From Nitrospira sp. (lineage in GTDB: Bacteria > Nitrospirota > Thermodesulfovibrionia > Thermodesulfovibrionales > Dissulfurispiraceae): a stretch of DNA of 64,000 nucleotides. Made by a program: the position numbers and the translations under genes. This document shows, piece after piece, positions 8,889 to 19,428 of the stretch. The notes under the pieces are model-generated. The model did not search any database. It had not been told where the DNA came from and saw only the letters and a program-made list of their open reading frames with translations. Where the stretch lies: the NCBI GenBank assembly GCA_002634385.1, contig NSJL01000011.1:62001-126000 (forward strand). Direction: 5' to 3'. The number at the start of each line of letters is the position of its first letter. Positions within the stretch are counted from its first letter, which is position 1.

Positions 8889-10267
8889 TCGCCCTCCCCG
8901 TATACTTCCTCTTCCGTTTCATAGGACATATTGCTGAAGTCCACAAACCGGGTCTTGTCAGAAAGGAAGGTCAGGTGCACCGAACCGGTGGGCCCGTTCC
9001 TCTGTTTCGCTATGATTATTTCCGCCTTGCCTTTGTTATTTTGATTGTTTTTATTGTAGATTTCGTCCCGGTACAGGAAAATGATCACATCCGCATCCTG
9101 CTCGATGGCTCCCGATTCCCTCAGGTCGGCAAGGGTAGGTTTCCTGTCTCCCCTCTGTTCCACGGCCCTGTTCAGCTGGCTCAGGGCAATCACCGGAACG
9201 CTCAACTCCTTTGCCAAGGCCTTCAGCGAGCGGGATATTTCCGAGATCTCCTGCTCTCTTCGCTCGAAGGTCCCCCTGCTCCGCATAAGCTGAAGGTAGT
9301 CGACCACCACCAGGCTCAGCCCCCGGTGCTCCCTTTTCAGTCTCCGGGCCTTTGCGCGCATCTCGAGGACGGAAACGCCGGAGGAATCATCGATATAGAT
9401 CGGGGATGCCGCAAGGTTGCCCGCCGCAGCGGTGAGCTTCGGCCAGTCCTGCTTGCTGAGGAACCCCTTTCGTACCCGGGAGGCATCCACCATGCCCTCC
9501 GAGCAGAGCATTCTCATGGCCAACTGCTCTTTGGACATTTCAAGGCTGAAGATGGCCACCGGCTCTTTCATCTCCACCCCTACGTGTTGGGCGATGTTCA
9601 GCGCAAAGGCGGTCTTCCCCATACCCGGCCTCCCACCGATGATGATGAGGTCTCCAGGCTGGAAACCGGCCGTCATCTCGTCCAGGTCCTTGAAGCCCGT
9701 GGGGGCTCCGGTAATCGTCTCTTTCTTGTCGTACAACTGTTCGATCATCCTGATGGAATCCTTGACAATGGATTTCATGTCGCTGAAGGACACCTTCGTC
9801 CGTTTATCCGCTATGTCGAAAACCATCTTCTCCGCATAATCCACCATTTCATCCGCGTCGAGGCTGTCCTCGTACACCTTGGCCGTTATATGCGTGGCAG
9901 TCTGTATCAGCGCTCTCAACAGGGCCTTCTCCCTGATGATCTTCGAATGGTACCGGATGTTCGCGGAAGTGGGGACGCTGTTGGCAAGGGCGGTCAGGTA
10001 GGCGATCCCGCCCACGCTTTCAAGCTCACTGTTCTTCTTGAGGTGATCAGTCAGGGTAATGATATCGATGGGCTCGTTCCTGTCGAAAAGGTCGAGCATG
10101 GCGTTATAGAGGCGACGGTGGGAATCTTTGTAAAAATCATCGGGGGAAAGCACCTCGAGGACCTTGGGAAGGGCCTCGTTATCGAAGATGATGGAACCGA
10201 GCACCGATTGTTCCGCTTCGATGTTCTGGGGAGGCAATTTATCGATGGCAACATCGGACAGCTTCAT
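8885..10267 (-). CDS. dnaB: replicative DNA helicase DnaB
   Basis: Hexameric helicase that unwinds the fork and contacts primase. The 460-residue protein has the helical N-terminal domain (NIEAEQSVLGSIIFDNEAL at 15-33), a linker, and the RecA-like domain with Walker A GGRPGMGKTAF (about 205-215), Walker B VVVDYLQLM, and the ESGAIEQDADVI motif. Length and motif order are normal and no intein is visible. It lies 108 bases downstream of rplI, the usual order, although rpsF, ssb and rpsR are not next to them. Confidence 0.97.
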   Translation of the reverse strand: MKLSDVAIDKLPPQNIEAEQSVLGSIIFDNEALPKVLEVLSPDDFYKDSHRRLYNAMLDLFDRNEPIDIITLTDHLKKNSELESVGGIAYLTALANSVPTSANIRYHSKIIREKALLRALIQTATHITAKVYEDSLDADEMVDYAEKMVFDIADKRTKVSFSDMKSIVKDSIRMIEQLYDKKETITGAPTGFKDLDEMTAGFQPGDLIIIGGRPGMGKTAFALNIAQHVGVEMKEPVAIFSLEMSKEQLAMRMLCSEGMVDASRVRKGFLSKQDWPKLTAAAGNLAASPIYIDDSSGVSVLEMRAKARRLKREHRGLSLVVVDYLQLMRSRGTFERREQEISEISRSLKALAKELSVPVIALSQLNRAVEQRGDRKPTLADLRESGAIEQDADVIIFLYRDEIYNKNNQNNKGKAEIIIAKQRNGPTGSVHLTFLSDKTRFVDFSNMSYETEEEVYGEGE

Positions 10268-10375
10268 GGGTCATTACCTCCGCGCTTCATAAGTAAGAAA
10301 GAGGACAGGATCCGGGAGGGAAATCCGGAGAAAAGAGCCCATGCCCGAATCCTGAATCCCCTCTCCTGCCGTATC

Positions 10376-10819
10376 CTACTCTGCTATCACCTGGACGGAG
10401 AGCTGGGCGGAAACTTCGGGATGGATCTTCACCGGGACGGTATAGCTTCCGAGCCGCTTGATGGGCTCCTCCAGCATGATGCGCTTCCTGTCGATCTCAA
10501 CCCCCTCGTTTTTCAGGGCTTCGGCAATGTCCATCGCGGTGACGGCGCCGAACAGTTTCTCTTCTTCTCCCGCCTTCGCCTTTATGGTGACAGCCGTGGC
10601 CGCGATCTTCGCCGCCAGCTCTTCGGCACCGGTCTTCGCCTTTCTGACCATCTCCTGGATCTTTCTCTTCTCGTGCTCCAACGTCCTTATATTCTTAGGG
10701 TTCGCCTCGATGGCAAGCCCTTTCGGGATCAGAAAATTCCGCGCATATCCATCCTTTACCGTGACCATATCCCCGATCTGGCCCACGTCCTTGACATCAT
10801 CCTTGAGAATCACCTTCAT
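10376..10819 (-). CDS. rplI: 50S ribosomal protein L9
   Basis: Primary 23S rRNA-binding protein at the base of the L1 stalk. From ATG 10819 the product is 147 residues, the standard length. It starts MKVILKDDVKDVGQIGD and continues VKDGYARNFLIPKGLA, the N-domain signature, then a long helix and the C-domain. The start is fixed by AAAGGAG in front of the ATG. The frame is open further upstream but that part is not conserved. Confidence 0.97.
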   Translation of the reverse strand: MKVILKDDVKDVGQIGDMVTVKDGYARNFLIPKGLAIEANPKNIRTLEHEKRKIQEMVRKAKTGAEELAAKIAATAVTIKAKAGEEEKLFGAVTAMDIAEALKNEGVEIDRKRIMLEEPIKRLGSYTVPVKIHPEVSAQLSVQVIAE

Positions 10820-10910
10820 ATGAAAATCTCCTTTCGCTTCGATTTCGATGGTAGACAATAGTATAACCAATTATGACAAAAAATGGTAACTTCCCTTGAG
10901 GAGCAACAGG

Positions 10911-11774
10911 TTAGTCTTCTGCCCCCCGTCCCCCGCTGAACCACCGCTGCCGCACCGCTTCGTACAGGCATACGGTGGCGGACATCGCCACATTCAGGCT
11001 CTCTGCTTTCCCGATAATCGGTATTTTCACCAGTCCCTTCGCCCTCTCCCGCAGCTCCCTGCCCGGCCCATGCGCTTCGTTACCGAAAGCAACGGCTACC
11101 GGACGGGCGAAATCGAAAGCATACACCGGCACCTCGGCGCGGACATCCGCTACGGCCAGCATGATACCGGACACTTCGAAATAATCGGCAAGAGCATCGG
11201 GAGAGGAATAGGCGATGGGGAGGGAGAAAAGGCTTCCGGCCGTCGCCCGTACCGTTTTCGGCATGAAAACATCGCAGGAACCGGGCAGAATAACCACTCC
11301 ATCCGCCCCTGCCGCATCGGCAACCCTGATGATGGTACCGAGGTTCCCCGGATCCTGGATGCCATCGCAGACGACGAGGAAGGGAACATCCCTGAAAGCA
11401 ATATCCCCGAGAGCAGTCACGGGATACGATACGATAGCAACAATTCCCTGCGGGGTCTCGGTACCCGCAATCCGGGAAAGGAGCGGTTCCGGTATTTCAA
11501 GAAGGAACACCTCCCTCTCCCCGCGCCCGGAGCTCCCTGCATCGCCCTTCTGCGCAACCCGCCCCAAAAGCTGCCGTCCCTCCTCTCTTCCCCGGAAGGC
11601 TTCAGTGAAGAACACCCTTTTGATTCCGGTATATGGGGAGGAAATGGCCATGTCCATGAGATGAGGCCCTTCGACCAGGAAAGCCGCGTTCCGGTACTTT
11701 CCCCTCTTTTCCCGTATTCTGAGGGCCTCTCGTATCATCGGATTCGAGGGACTGGTGATTTTCAGCGTTCTCAC
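10911..11774 (-). CDS. TrmH/SpoU-family RNA 2'-O-methyltransferase
   Basis: Methylates ribose in rRNA or tRNA with SAM through the trefoil-knot fold. The 287-residue protein has the N-terminal substrate-binding part (LKITSPSNPMIREALRI), then motif 1 CDGIQDPGNLGTIIRVADA (about 135-153), motif 2 VAFGNEAHGPGREL and motif 3 IPIIGKAESLNVAMSA near the C-terminus. This is RlmB/TsnR-like and the exact target base is unknown. The start is GTG 11774, overlapping the stop of the M50 protease gene (GTGA). Confidence 0.88.
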   Translation of the reverse strand: MRTLKITSPSNPMIREALRIREKRGKYRNAAFLVEGPHLMDMAISSPYTGIKRVFFTEAFRGREEGRQLLGRVAQKGDAGSSGRGEREVFLLEIPEPLLSRIAGTETPQGIVAIVSYPVTALGDIAFRDVPFLVVCDGIQDPGNLGTIIRVADAAGADGVVILPGSCDVFMPKTVRATAGSLFSLPIAYSSPDALADYFEVSGIMLAVADVRAEVPVYAFDFARPVAVAFGNEAHGPGRELRERAKGLVKIPIIGKAESLNVAMSATVCLYEAVRQRWFSGGRGAED

Positions 11775-12625
11775 AGTTGTATCTTGAACGGGGCAGGAAT
11801 AAAGGTGACGATGAAGATGAGCAGCGCCAGGAAGCCGACAACCCTCCTCCGGGGATCGAGGGGGACTTCCCGGTAGAGAACCGGCGGGTGTTTGATCCCG
11901 AGAACCGGCATGAGAACCGCCCACAGCAGCCATCCCTCCCATCCGCTGCCCCCCACAACCGCGGAGATCCCGAGCAACGCAAGGACTCCGACAAGGGCTA
12001 TGGAGAGATACCGGTGCTTTTCCCCAAGAATCGCATAGGCAATATGCCCGCCGTCCAGTTGTCCGATGGGAATGAGGTTCAGCGCGGTGACGAAAAGCCC
12101 GATCCACCCGGCAAAGGCGACGGGATGGAGAAGAATATCCGCGTCGACAGGGGGCGTCCCCACGATTACCCGTGACAGGGCGGTGAAGAGAAGGGAATCC
12201 CCAAGGCTCAGCGCCCCCTCCCCTTTCGTCAGCGGCACCACTTCGGACATGCTGAGGCCCACTGCAGAGGCAATGACCGATATAATGAACCCTGCAACCG
12301 GCCCCGACGCACCGATATCGACAAGGGCGTTCCTCGTCATGATAGGTGACTTCATTTTGATAAAGGCACCGAAGGTGCCGATAAGGGAAGGGGCAGGAAT
12401 GAAGTAGGGGAGTGTCGCATAGGTATGATGCCTTTTCGAAGCGATGTAGTGGGATACTTCATGGAAAAGGAGAATCGTCATCAGGGTACCGGCAAAGGGG
12501 AGCCCCTCCGGCAGCCTTCCGGGCTCCCGGAAGATATTGATGCCCTTCTGGAGTGCCCCGGCAGCCAGGGTGGTTGCGAAGGTAGCAAGAAACAAAACGA
12601 TATGGAGTACGGGAACCCTCTTCAT
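11771..12625 (-). CDS. site-2-protease-like M50 membrane metallopeptidase
   Basis: Integral-membrane zinc protease of the S2P/SpoIVFB type that cleaves within or near membrane segments. It has 284 residues, with membrane helices throughout. The zinc motif HEVSH is at 55-59 (LLFHEVSHYIASK), and the third ligand motif LNLIPIGQLDGGH is around 185. The substrate is unknown. A TAATG overlap with rimO allows an alternative start at 12652. ATG 12625 is preferred because AAAGGA precedes it at normal spacing. Length and motif order resemble bacterial/plant EGY1-like S2P. Confidence 0.85.
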   Translation of the reverse strand: MKRVPVLHIVLFLATFATTLAAGALQKGINIFREPGRLPEGLPFAGTLMTILLFHEVSHYIASKRHHTYATLPYFIPAPSLIGTFGAFIKMKSPIMTRNALVDIGASGPVAGFIISVIASAVGLSMSEVVPLTKGEGALSLGDSLLFTALSRVIVGTPPVDADILLHPVAFAGWIGLFVTALNLIPIGQLDGGHIAYAILGEKHRYLSIALVGVLALLGISAVVGGSGWEGWLLWAVLMPVLGIKHPPVLYREVPLDPRRRVVGFLALLIFIVTFIPAPFKIQL

Positions 12626-12651
12626 CAGCGGTTTTCCTTTGGATACATGCA

Positions 12652-14031
12652 TTAGTACGCTACGGGTCCGACGATCTTCCCCTTCACATCATAGTCGTAC
12701 GCGTCCACCACTTCCACCATAACGATGTCGCCTGCCTGCAACGGTCCGGACAGGGACCCCGCCTCGGGCATTCCGTCCTTCTCGACAATGACCGCTCCGT
12801 CGATCTCCGGGGCGTGGGAATAGAAACGGGCGATCACCACATCGGCATCCACTTCGTCTATGATGGCGGGAAGGCGCTTTCCTACGAACTCCCTGTTTCG
12901 TTCCAGGGAAATGAGGGCCTGCCTTCCCATGATCTCGTCGTACCTTCTCTCCTTCACTCTCTCCGGCACCTGCCCTTTCAGCATCGCCGAAGGGGTGCCC
13001 TCTTCCCTGGAGAATTTGAAGACGCCGAGCCTGTCGAATCGCACTTCCTCGATAAAGTCCACCAAGCCGTGGAAGTCCTCTTCCGTCTCCGAGGGGAAGC
13101 CGACAATGAAAGTGGTCCGCAGGATAATGGAAGGAATGCGGCGCCTGATGTTCCTCAGCAGCCTGAGGTACTCCTTCCGCGTCCCCCGTCTCCCCATGAG
13201 ACGGAGAATCCTGTCTTCGGAATGCTGCAGGGGGATATCGATATACTTCTGAATCTTGTCCTCTGCGGCAATGACTTCCAGCAATTCGTCAGTGATCTCG
13301 GTGGGATAGAGGTACAGGAGTCTGATGAAGAAATCCCCCGGCAGGGCTACCATCTCCCGCAGCAGCGCCGCAAGAGTAGAACCGGCGGTTTCCTTGCCGT
13401 AGCTGGTGATGTCCTGGGCCACCAGGATCAGCTCCCTTACTCCGCTCCGGATGAGGTCTTCGGCCTCCCTCAGGACCTCTTCGCGGGGAACGCTCCTGAA
13501 CCTCCCCCTGATGGACGGAATGACACAGAAGGTGCACTTCTTATCACACCCTTCGGCGACCTTGAGATAGGCGTAGGAGGTCATGAGACCCGGCTCCGCA
13601 GCGGACACCATTGCGTACGCCGCCGTCTTTCCACCCTTCTTCGCCCCTGCTTCCGCTCCTTTCCGTGTCTTCAGGCCCTTGCAATACTCAACAATTCTCT
13701 CTTCTTCGGAGACGCCCCAGAGCCCGTCGATCTCGGGGATCTCCTGCACCAGTTCGGCCCCGTATCTCTTGGCAAGACACCCGAAAACGAGAAGGCTCTT
13801 CGTACCGCCGCCCTCCTGCTTTTTTTTGATTTCCGCAAGTCTGAGGATTTCGTCGACGGACTCTTCCTTCGCGTCCCTGACAAACCCGCAGGTATTCACG
13901 AGGAGGATATCCGCCTCCCCGCTTTCCTCCACCGGGATGAAACCCTCCGCCGCAAACCGTCTCGCCAGGTGGCCGGAGTCGACGGTATTCTTGGGACAGC
14001 CGAGGGTCGTTATATGTATCTTCACTGTCAT
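12652..14031 (-). CDS. rimO: ribosomal protein S12 methylthiotransferase RimO
   Basis: Radical SAM enzyme that methylthiolates an aspartate of ribosomal protein S12. The 459-residue protein has the N-terminal MTTase domain (HITTLGCPKNTVDS, 5-18; VNTCGFVRDAKEES), the radical SAM CxxxCxxC in VAEGCDKKCTFCVIPSIRG, and a C-terminal TRAM domain ending in VEVVDAYDYDVKGKI. SxGCPKN-type N-termini distinguish RimO from MiaB. The start is ATG 14031. The frame is open upstream but not conserved. Its stop overlaps the next gene. Confidence 0.95.
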   Translation of the reverse strand: MTVKIHITTLGCPKNTVDSGHLARRFAAEGFIPVEESGEADILLVNTCGFVRDAKEESVDEILRLAEIKKKQEGGGTKSLLVFGCLAKRYGAELVQEIPEIDGLWGVSEEERIVEYCKGLKTRKGAEAGAKKGGKTAAYAMVSAAEPGLMTSYAYLKVAEGCDKKCTFCVIPSIRGRFRSVPREEVLREAEDLIRSGVRELILVAQDITSYGKETAGSTLAALLREMVALPGDFFIRLLYLYPTEITDELLEVIAAEDKIQKYIDIPLQHSEDRILRLMGRRGTRKEYLRLLRNIRRRIPSIILRTTFIVGFPSETEEDFHGLVDFIEEVRFDRLGVFKFSREEGTPSAMLKGQVPERVKERRYDEIMGRQALISLERNREFVGKRLPAIIDEVDADVVIARFYSHAPEIDGAVIVEKDGMPEAGSLSGPLQAGDIVMVEVVDAYDYDVKGKIVGPVAY

Positions 14032-14090
14032 GCTCTCCGCTTCGATAAATATATGCTCTATACCGATTCGATATTGTACCACGAATGCCC

Positions 14091-14534
14091 TTACGGTGCC
14101 TCTTTGCGGCTCCTGCTTTTCATGATGGCGTGGTGGATTACCACATAGCCGAGCGCTGCGGACAGGATCCCCACGAAGGTGGTGCCGAAAAGAAAGGGCC
14201 AGAGGAGGTGCTTCATCTCTTTCAGGAAATAGGAAAAGGTAATCCCGTCCCAGTCGATAGCGGGGATGATCTCCTCCACTCCGAGCATTTTCGCCCCCAG
14301 CCACGTAGAAAAGGTATAGAGGGGGACGATGGTCCAGGGATTGGTGATGTAGACGCCGAGTATGGTGACGAATTTGTTCAGCCTGAATATCAAGGCTGCC
14401 GCTATGCCAAGGACCGTATGCAGCCCCAGCAGGGGGGACATTCCGAGAAAGACACCCACGGCAAAGGAGAGGGCGACTTTCCGGGGGGAGTCCTGGATGC
14501 TGACAACCTCCCGCAATTTGTCACGCAGCGCCAA
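14091..14534 (-). CDS. DUF2062 membrane protein
   Basis: A 147-residue protein with about three membrane helices and the DUF2062 pattern: SPRKVALSFAVGVFLGMSPLLGLHT (split here around residues 16-40), then ITNPWTIVPLYTFSTWLG. Function is unknown. Members are common in proteobacteria and sometimes fused to glycosyltransferases. The start overlaps the end of thiL by 14 bases, which places it in the galU-lon-thiL-rimO operon. Confidence 0.82.
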   Translation of the reverse strand: MALRDKLREVVSIQDSPRKVALSFAVGVFLGMSPLLGLHTVLGIAAALIFRLNKFVTILGVYITNPWTIVPLYTFSTWLGAKMLGVEEIIPAIDWDGITFSYFLKEMKHLLWPFLFGTTFVGILSAALGYVVIHHAIMKSRSRKEAP

Positions 14535-15585
14535 AGTGCTGATATCCCTCCCCTCTCAAAGGCATTTCCCTGCCGTCCCTGTCCACCACGACTCTTTCCC
14601 CCCCGGTGACCTCTCCGATACAAAAGGCGCCGGGAACGGAATCGGCGGGCGCGGTGAAGAGAAGCTCGTAATCCTCGCCACCGGAGGTGGCAGGGACAAG
14701 GGGGTCGAGTCCCATGATCTCCGCGGCATAGCGGAGCGCATCCGAAAGGGGAACCCGGTCCAGGTACACCCGCGCCCCTACCCCGCTCTCATCGCACAGC
14801 CGGCTCAGGTCGATAAAAAGACCGTCACTCACATCGATCATCGCCGAGGCGTAGGGCAGCAGGGGCCGCGGGTCACGCGCCACCGGCATCAGGTGCCGGG
14901 CGAGCAGCGGCTTTGTTCTCTTCCATGAAACGATCGTTGCAGAAGAATGAACAATCATCTCGAGATCCCTCCGTCCGTTGTCCCCCTCCCCGGTAGCGGC
15001 AAATCTCTCCCGCCGCACGGCCTCCCTCGATTGCGGAGTGAGACTTTTCAGGATCTCCAGCCCGCACGCGGAATCGCCGGTGGGCTGCGTTATATAGATC
15101 CTGTCCCCCACAGACGCTCCTCCCCTTGTAATGACCCTGTCCCCCTCTCCCAGAACCGTAGCGGAAAGGACCGTATCGTTCAACGCGGCGGTCAGATCCC
15201 CACCCAGCAGCTCCACCCGGTAGAGCTCCATTGCGGAAGCGATCCCCTCGTAGAGCTCCCAGAAAAAGGCCTCATCGACATCTTTCTTCATAGAGATATT
15301 CAGGAAGAGATAGCGGGCGCTCCCCCCCATGGCCATGATATCGCTGACATTGACGGAAACCAGCTTGAACCCCAGGTGAAAGGGAGAGGAAAAGGCCAGA
15401 TCAAAATGGATTCCCTCGTTCATCATATCGGTGGTGACGAGGACTTTCTTTCCTTTGGGATCGATGACAGCGGCATCATCACCGATGCCGATGACGACAC
15501 CGCTGTCCGGAGCATCGGGTGCGGGGCTAAACCTTCTTCTTATTTCCTTTAGAAGGTGCAGCTCTCCTCGGTTTCGGAGTTGCAT
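14521..15585 (-). CDS. thiL: thiamine-monophosphate kinase
   Basis: Phosphorylates thiamine monophosphate to the active diphosphate with ATP. The protein is 354 residues from ATG 15585. Motifs are GIGDDAAVI (about 33-41), [25 protein letters not shown] and [12 protein letters not shown], all characteristic of the AIR-synthase-like fold of ThiL. Start choice is uncertain: ATG 15585 sits right behind AAGGGGGG, and a GTG at 15612 is in frame. Either start lies inside the 3' end of lon, an overlap of 58-86 bases, unusually long for this operon. Confidence 0.92.
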   Translation of the reverse strand: MQLRNRGELHLLKEIRRRFSPAPDAPDSGVVIGIGDDAAVIDPKGKKVLVTTDMMNEGIHFDLAFSSPFHLGFKLVSVNVSDIMAMGGSARYLFLNISMKKDVDEAFFWELYEGIASAMELYRVELLGGDLTAALNDTVLSATVLGEGDRVITRGGASVGDRIYITQPTGDSACGLEILKSLTPQSREAVRRERFAATGEGDNGRRDLEMIVHSSATIVSWKRTKPLLARHLMPVARDPRPLLPYASAMIDVSDGLFIDLSRLCDESGVGARVYLDRVPLSDALRYAAEIMGLDPLVPATSGGEDYELLFTAPADSVPGAFCIGEVTGGERVVVDRDGREMPLRGEGYQHFGAA

Positions 15586-18091
15586 TCCCCCCCTTTGCAC
15601 CCGCTCCTGCACGCGGGCTCGTATCGGTCTTCTTCCCTGCTGCGGGTTTCGCCATCGATACCGCCCTCGCAGCCGGTGACTTGGGACTCTTCTTCCCGGG
15701 TACCTGAACGAGTTCCCGGCCGGTCTCCCGGGCGACCTTTCTTACGGCCAGAGCGGTTTTCAATACCTCATCCATGGTATCCACCGCGATAAAGTGCATT
15801 CCCGCTTTTACGTATTGGGGGAGGTCATTCAGGTCTTTCTCGTTCCTCCGGGGAATGATCACCGTCTTGACTCCCATCCTCTTCGCGGCAAGGGTCTTCT
15901 CCTTGAGACCGCCGATGGGGAGCACCCTTCCCCGCAGGGTAACCTCTCCCGTCATGGCCACATCCTTCCTCACCGGCCTCCCGGTGAGAGCGGAAGCGAT
16001 GGCGGTGGCCATGGTGATGCCGGCAGACGGGCCGTCCTTCGGAATAGCCCCGGCAGGCACATGGATGTGCAGGTCGGAATGAGAGAACGTATCATCGCTT
16101 ATTCCCAGTTCATGAGACCTCGACCGGACATAGCTCAGGGCAGCCTGGGCGGATTCCTTCATCACATCCCCCAATTGGCCGGTAAGGGTCAGGCTCCCTT
16201 TGCCCTTCATGACGGTCGCCTCGATGTAGATGACATCCCCCCCCGCTTCTGTCCACGCGAGGCCGGTGGCGACACCCACTTCGTTCTTTTTCATTTCCTC
16301 CTCGGGGAGGAATTTCGGGACGCCGATGAACGTGTGCAGGTTCTTCGCGGTGATGGAAAATTTATTCCCCTTCTCCTCCGCCACCTGCTTTGCCACCTTT
16401 CTGCACAGGTTGGCGATCTCCCGCTCCAGGTTTCTCACCCCCGCCTCCCGGGTATAATGCGAGATGACCTGCCGGATGGCGGAATCGTCGATGGAGAGGA
16501 TCTTCGAGGTAATCCCATGCTCCTCCAATTGTTTCGGAACCAGGTACTTCCTGGCAATCTGAAGTTTCTCCTCCTCCGTATATCCGGAAAGATAGAGGAT
16601 CTCCATCCTGTCCTTTAACGGCCCCGGGATCGGGTCCGCAAGGTTCCCCGTGGTAATGAACATCACGTGGGAAAGGTCAAAGGGCACTGCCAGGTAATGG
16701 TCCATGAAAGCGTTGTTCTGCTCGGGATCCAGCACCTCGAGGAGTGCGGAGGACGGGTCCCCCCTGAAATCCATGCCCAGCTTGTCGATCTCGTCCAGCA
16801 TGAATACGGGATTGTTAGTGCCCGCCTGCTTGATCCCCTGGATTATCCTTCCGGGAAGAGCCCCCACATACGTCCTCCGGTGGCCCCGTATCTCCGCCTC
16901 GTCGCGCACGCCCCCCAGGGACATCCGGACGAACTCCCTTCCCAGGGTCCGCGCGATGGAGCGGCCAAGGGATGTCTTGCCCACCCCGGGAGGTCCGATG
17001 AAGCAGAGAATGGGCCCCTTCATCTTCTCCTTGAGCTTCCTCACACTGAGATACTCCAGGATCCTCTCCTTCACCTTCTCGAGATCATAGTGGTCTTCGT
17101 TCAATACTTTTTCAGCTTTCTTGATATCCAATGAATCCTTGGTGCTCTTTGCCCAGGGGATCTCAATGAGCCATTCGAGATAGGTCCTGATAGTCCCGGC
17201 CTCGGCGCTGTCGGGATGCATCTTCTCGAGGCGTTTCAGTTGTTTTTCCGCCTCTTTCATGACCTTTTCCGGCATCTTCGCTTCTTCTATCTTCTTCCTG
17301 AACTCCCTGATCTCCTCGGCACGCTCGTCGATGTCCCCCAGTTCTCTCTGGATCGCCTTGAGCTGCTCCCTGAGGAAATATTCACGCTGGGTCTTGTCGA
17401 TCTCGCCCCGGGCATCCGTCTGTATCTTCTGCTGAATGGTAAGGAGCTGCACCTCCCTGGTGAGGATCTCTCCCACTCTTTTCAGTCTTTCCACAGGATC
17501 CGCCATTTCGAGGATCTCCTGGGCCTGTTCCGTCTTCAGCCCCAGGTTGGCAGTGATAAGGTCCGCTAGCCTTCCGGGCTCCTCGATGTTCTCGATAACC
17601 ACCATCACATCGGGCAGAATGGTCTTTCCGAGAGAGACCACTTTGTCCATCTGCTCCTTGACGCTCCTCACCAGCGCCTCGATTTCGAGGGACGGCTCGA
17701 CGGGCCTCTCCTCGCTCAGCTTCGCGATCTCCGCCATGAAGAATGGCTCCTGCTGGGTATATTTCACCACCTTCGCTTTGCTGAGACCCTGAACGAGAAT
17801 CTTGACCCTGCCGTCAGGGAGCTTGAGCATCCTCATAATCATGCATACGGTGCCCATGGTATAGAGATCGTCCGGCTTGGGAGACTCCACGTTCAGGTCC
17901 TTCTGGGCGAGGAGCAGGACCATCCTGTTCGTATTGAGAGAATGATCGATCGCCTTTATGGATATATCCCTCCCCACGAAAAGGGGAAGTATCATGTACG
18001 GGAAAATCACGATATCCCTTACGGGCAAAACCGGTACGGTATCAGGGATCTCTATCGCTTTTTCGTCTTCTTTATTTTCACTATCAGCCAT
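15527..18091 (-). CDS. lon: ATP-dependent Lon protease with basic C-terminal tail
   Basis: Degrades misfolded and regulatory proteins in the cytoplasm. It has 854 residues: N-terminal substrate-binding domain ([19 protein letters not shown], 19-37), coiled-coil, AAA+ domain with Walker [10 protein letters not shown], and a protease domain with the catalytic Ser in [11 protein letters not shown] and the Lys in [12 protein letters not shown]. The last 50 or so residues form a Lys/Ala/Pro-rich extension ([11 protein letters not shown] to GNKKKV) beyond the usual end, resembling histone H1 tails. Its ATG overlaps the hsp20 stop by 8 bases. thiL starts within the tail-coding part. Confidence 0.96.
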   Translation of the reverse strand: MADSENKEDEKAIEIPDTVPVLPVRDIVIFPYMILPLFVGRDISIKAIDHSLNTNRMVLLLAQKDLNVESPKPDDLYTMGTVCMIMRMLKLPDGRVKILVQGLSKAKVVKYTQQEPFFMAEIAKLSEERPVEPSLEIEALVRSVKEQMDKVVSLGKTILPDVMVVIENIEEPGRLADLITANLGLKTEQAQEILEMADPVERLKRVGEILTREVQLLTIQQKIQTDARGEIDKTQREYFLREQLKAIQRELGDIDERAEEIREFRKKIEEAKMPEKVMKEAEKQLKRLEKMHPDSAEAGTIRTYLEWLIEIPWAKSTKDSLDIKKAEKVLNEDHYDLEKVKERILEYLSVRKLKEKMKGPILCFIGPPGVGKTSLGRSIARTLGREFVRMSLGGVRDEAEIRGHRRTYVGALPGRIIQGIKQAGTNNPVFMLDEIDKLGMDFRGDPSSALLEVLDPEQNNAFMDHYLAVPFDLSHVMFITTGNLADPIPGPLKDRMEILYLSGYTEEEKLQIARKYLVPKQLEEHGITSKILSIDDSAIRQVISHYTREAGVRNLEREIANLCRKVAKQVAEEKGNKFSITAKNLHTFIGVPKFLPEEEMKKNEVGVATGLAWTEAGGDVIYIEATVMKGKGSLTLTGQLGDVMKESAQAALSYVRSRSHELGISDDTFSHSDLHIHVPAGAIPKDGPSAGITMATAIASALTGRPVRKDVAMTGEVTLRGRVLPIGGLKEKTLAAKRMGVKTVIIPRRNEKDLNDLPQYVKAGMHFIAVDTMDEVLKTALAVRKVARETGRELVQVPGKKSPKSPAARAVSMAKPAAGKKTDTSPRAGAGAKGGNATPKPRRAAPSKGNKKKV

Positions 18092-18527
18092 TTTCGGTTC
18101 CTCCCTGCCTGCAGCGGGAGACCTCCTCCCCTTGTTCGGGGGCGTCTCCCTGTCTTTCCCTTCTCTCTACTTTAATGGTAATCAGTTTCTCTTTCAGTTT
18201 CGGAAATCGTATCGTTACGACCCCGTTTGCATAGTCCGCCTTCCCCTCCCGGAGGTTCACCGGGACCGGTATTCTGAGCACACGCCTGAAGTTCTTCAAC
18301 TCTCTTTCCATGCAAAGATATCTGATCCGTTCCTCCTCTCCGGAGCAGGTCCTCTTTCCCTCAATGATCAACAGATCCTCATACACCTGTATCGATATCT
18401 CCCCGGGATCCACTCCCGGGAGATCGACTTCGCAGACAAGGGAGTCATCCTCCTCATACAAGTCCACCAGGGGCCATACCGAAGACCCGACCTGGTAGAA
18501 AAAGAGACCCCGTACTGCGCTCCTCAT
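18084..18527 (-). CDS. small heat shock protein Hsp20
   Basis: ATP-independent holdase that binds unfolding proteins. It is 147 residues with a short N-terminal arm, the alpha-crystallin domain from [22 protein letters not shown] (split around 17-38) through [14 protein letters not shown] to [13 protein letters not shown], and a C-terminal tail. The usual I-x-I anchor appears as ITIKV. Start ATG 18527 overlaps the galU stop (ATGA). Its end overlaps the lon start, so chaperone and protease are translationally linked. It is intact, unlike the remnant at 532-741. Confidence 0.9.
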   Translation of the reverse strand: MRSAVRGLFFYQVGSSVWPLVDLYEEDDSLVCEVDLPGVDPGEISIQVYEDLLIIEGKRTCSGEEERIRYLCMERELKNFRRVLRIPVPVNLREGKADYANGVVTIRFPKLKEKLITIKVERRERQGDAPEQGEEVSRCRQGGTENG

Positions 18528-19396
18528 GCTGTCTGCTTCACCCGATCGAGAAGATATTTCCTGAAATCGTCCGCAAGCTCATCGTTCTTGAGGGCGAAAT
18601 CCACCGTCGCCTTCAAGTACCCCAGTTTGTCTCCCGCATCATACCGGGTGCCTTTGATAAGATAGCCGTAGATCACCCGCCTGTTGAGCAATTCCCTCAG
18701 GGCGTCGGTGAGCTGTATCTCTCCTCCCGCTCCCGGCTGCTGCTTCTCAAGGATATCGAAGATATCGGGCGTAAGAATATACCTTCCGATAATCGCCAGA
18801 TTGGAAGGAGCCTCTTCCGGCCGCGGCTTCTCAATGAGATCCTTGATCCGGTAAATACCCCCATCCATGACTCCATCGATCACGCCGTACCGGGAGACCT
18901 CGGAAGTGGGGACTTCCTCAAGGGCAATGACGGGACACTTCAGTTCCTCGTAAACTTTTATCATATCTTTCAGCAGGACACAGCCCGGATCCACTACATC
19001 GTCGCTCAGGATAACGGCGAAGGGTTCATCCTTGACAAAGGGCTGGGCACAGAGGATCGCATGCCCGAGGCCGAGGGCAACCCTTTGCCGGATATAGGCA
19101 AAATTGATATGACTTAATTTGTTGATTTCATCGAGAAGCTTTTTCTTCCCCGAGTTCCGCAGCTTCTCCTCCAACTCGAACGCGGAGTCGAAATGGTCCT
19201 CGATGGCTCTCTTGTTCTTTCCCGTGATAACGACGAATTCCTCTATGCCGCAGGAAATAGCCTCTTCGACAGCGTACTGGATGAGCGGCTTGTCGACGAT
19301 GGGCATCATCTCCTTGGGTGATGCCTTGGTGGCGGGCAAAAATCGTGTGCCGAGTCCCGCTGCAGGAAAAATAGCCTTTTTTATGGTCCTTTTCAT
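18524..19396 (-). CDS. galU: UTP-glucose-1-phosphate uridylyltransferase
   Basis: Makes UDP-glucose from UTP and glucose-1-phosphate, for lipopolysaccharide, osmolytes and sugar conversions. The 290-residue protein begins MKRTIKKAIFPAAGLGTRFLP with the nucleotide loop, then KEMMPIVDKPLIQYAVEEA, FAVILSDDVVDP and GGEIQLTDALREL, all diagnostic. ATG 19396 is the start. The frame continues upstream only by running through the tRNA-Leu gene. It is the first protein gene of the leftward operon galU-hsp20-lon-thiL. Confidence 0.96.
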   Translation of the reverse strand: MKRTIKKAIFPAAGLGTRFLPATKASPKEMMPIVDKPLIQYAVEEAISCGIEEFVVITGKNKRAIEDHFDSAFELEEKLRNSGKKKLLDEINKLSHINFAYIRQRVALGLGHAILCAQPFVKDEPFAVILSDDVVDPGCVLLKDMIKVYEELKCPVIALEEVPTSEVSRYGVIDGVMDGGIYRIKDLIEKPRPEEAPSNLAIIGRYILTPDIFDILEKQQPGAGGEIQLTDALRELLNRRVIYGYLIKGTRYDAGDKLGYLKATVDFALKNDELADDFRKYLLDRVKQTA

Positions 19397-19428
19397 TGCG
19401 TATCCTCCCGACTCTGTGCTAATGATAA

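Noticed and set aside
8975-10861. A 628-codon open frame on the plus strand
   Set aside because: It is antisense to dnaB and rplI and shows no domain or proper start.
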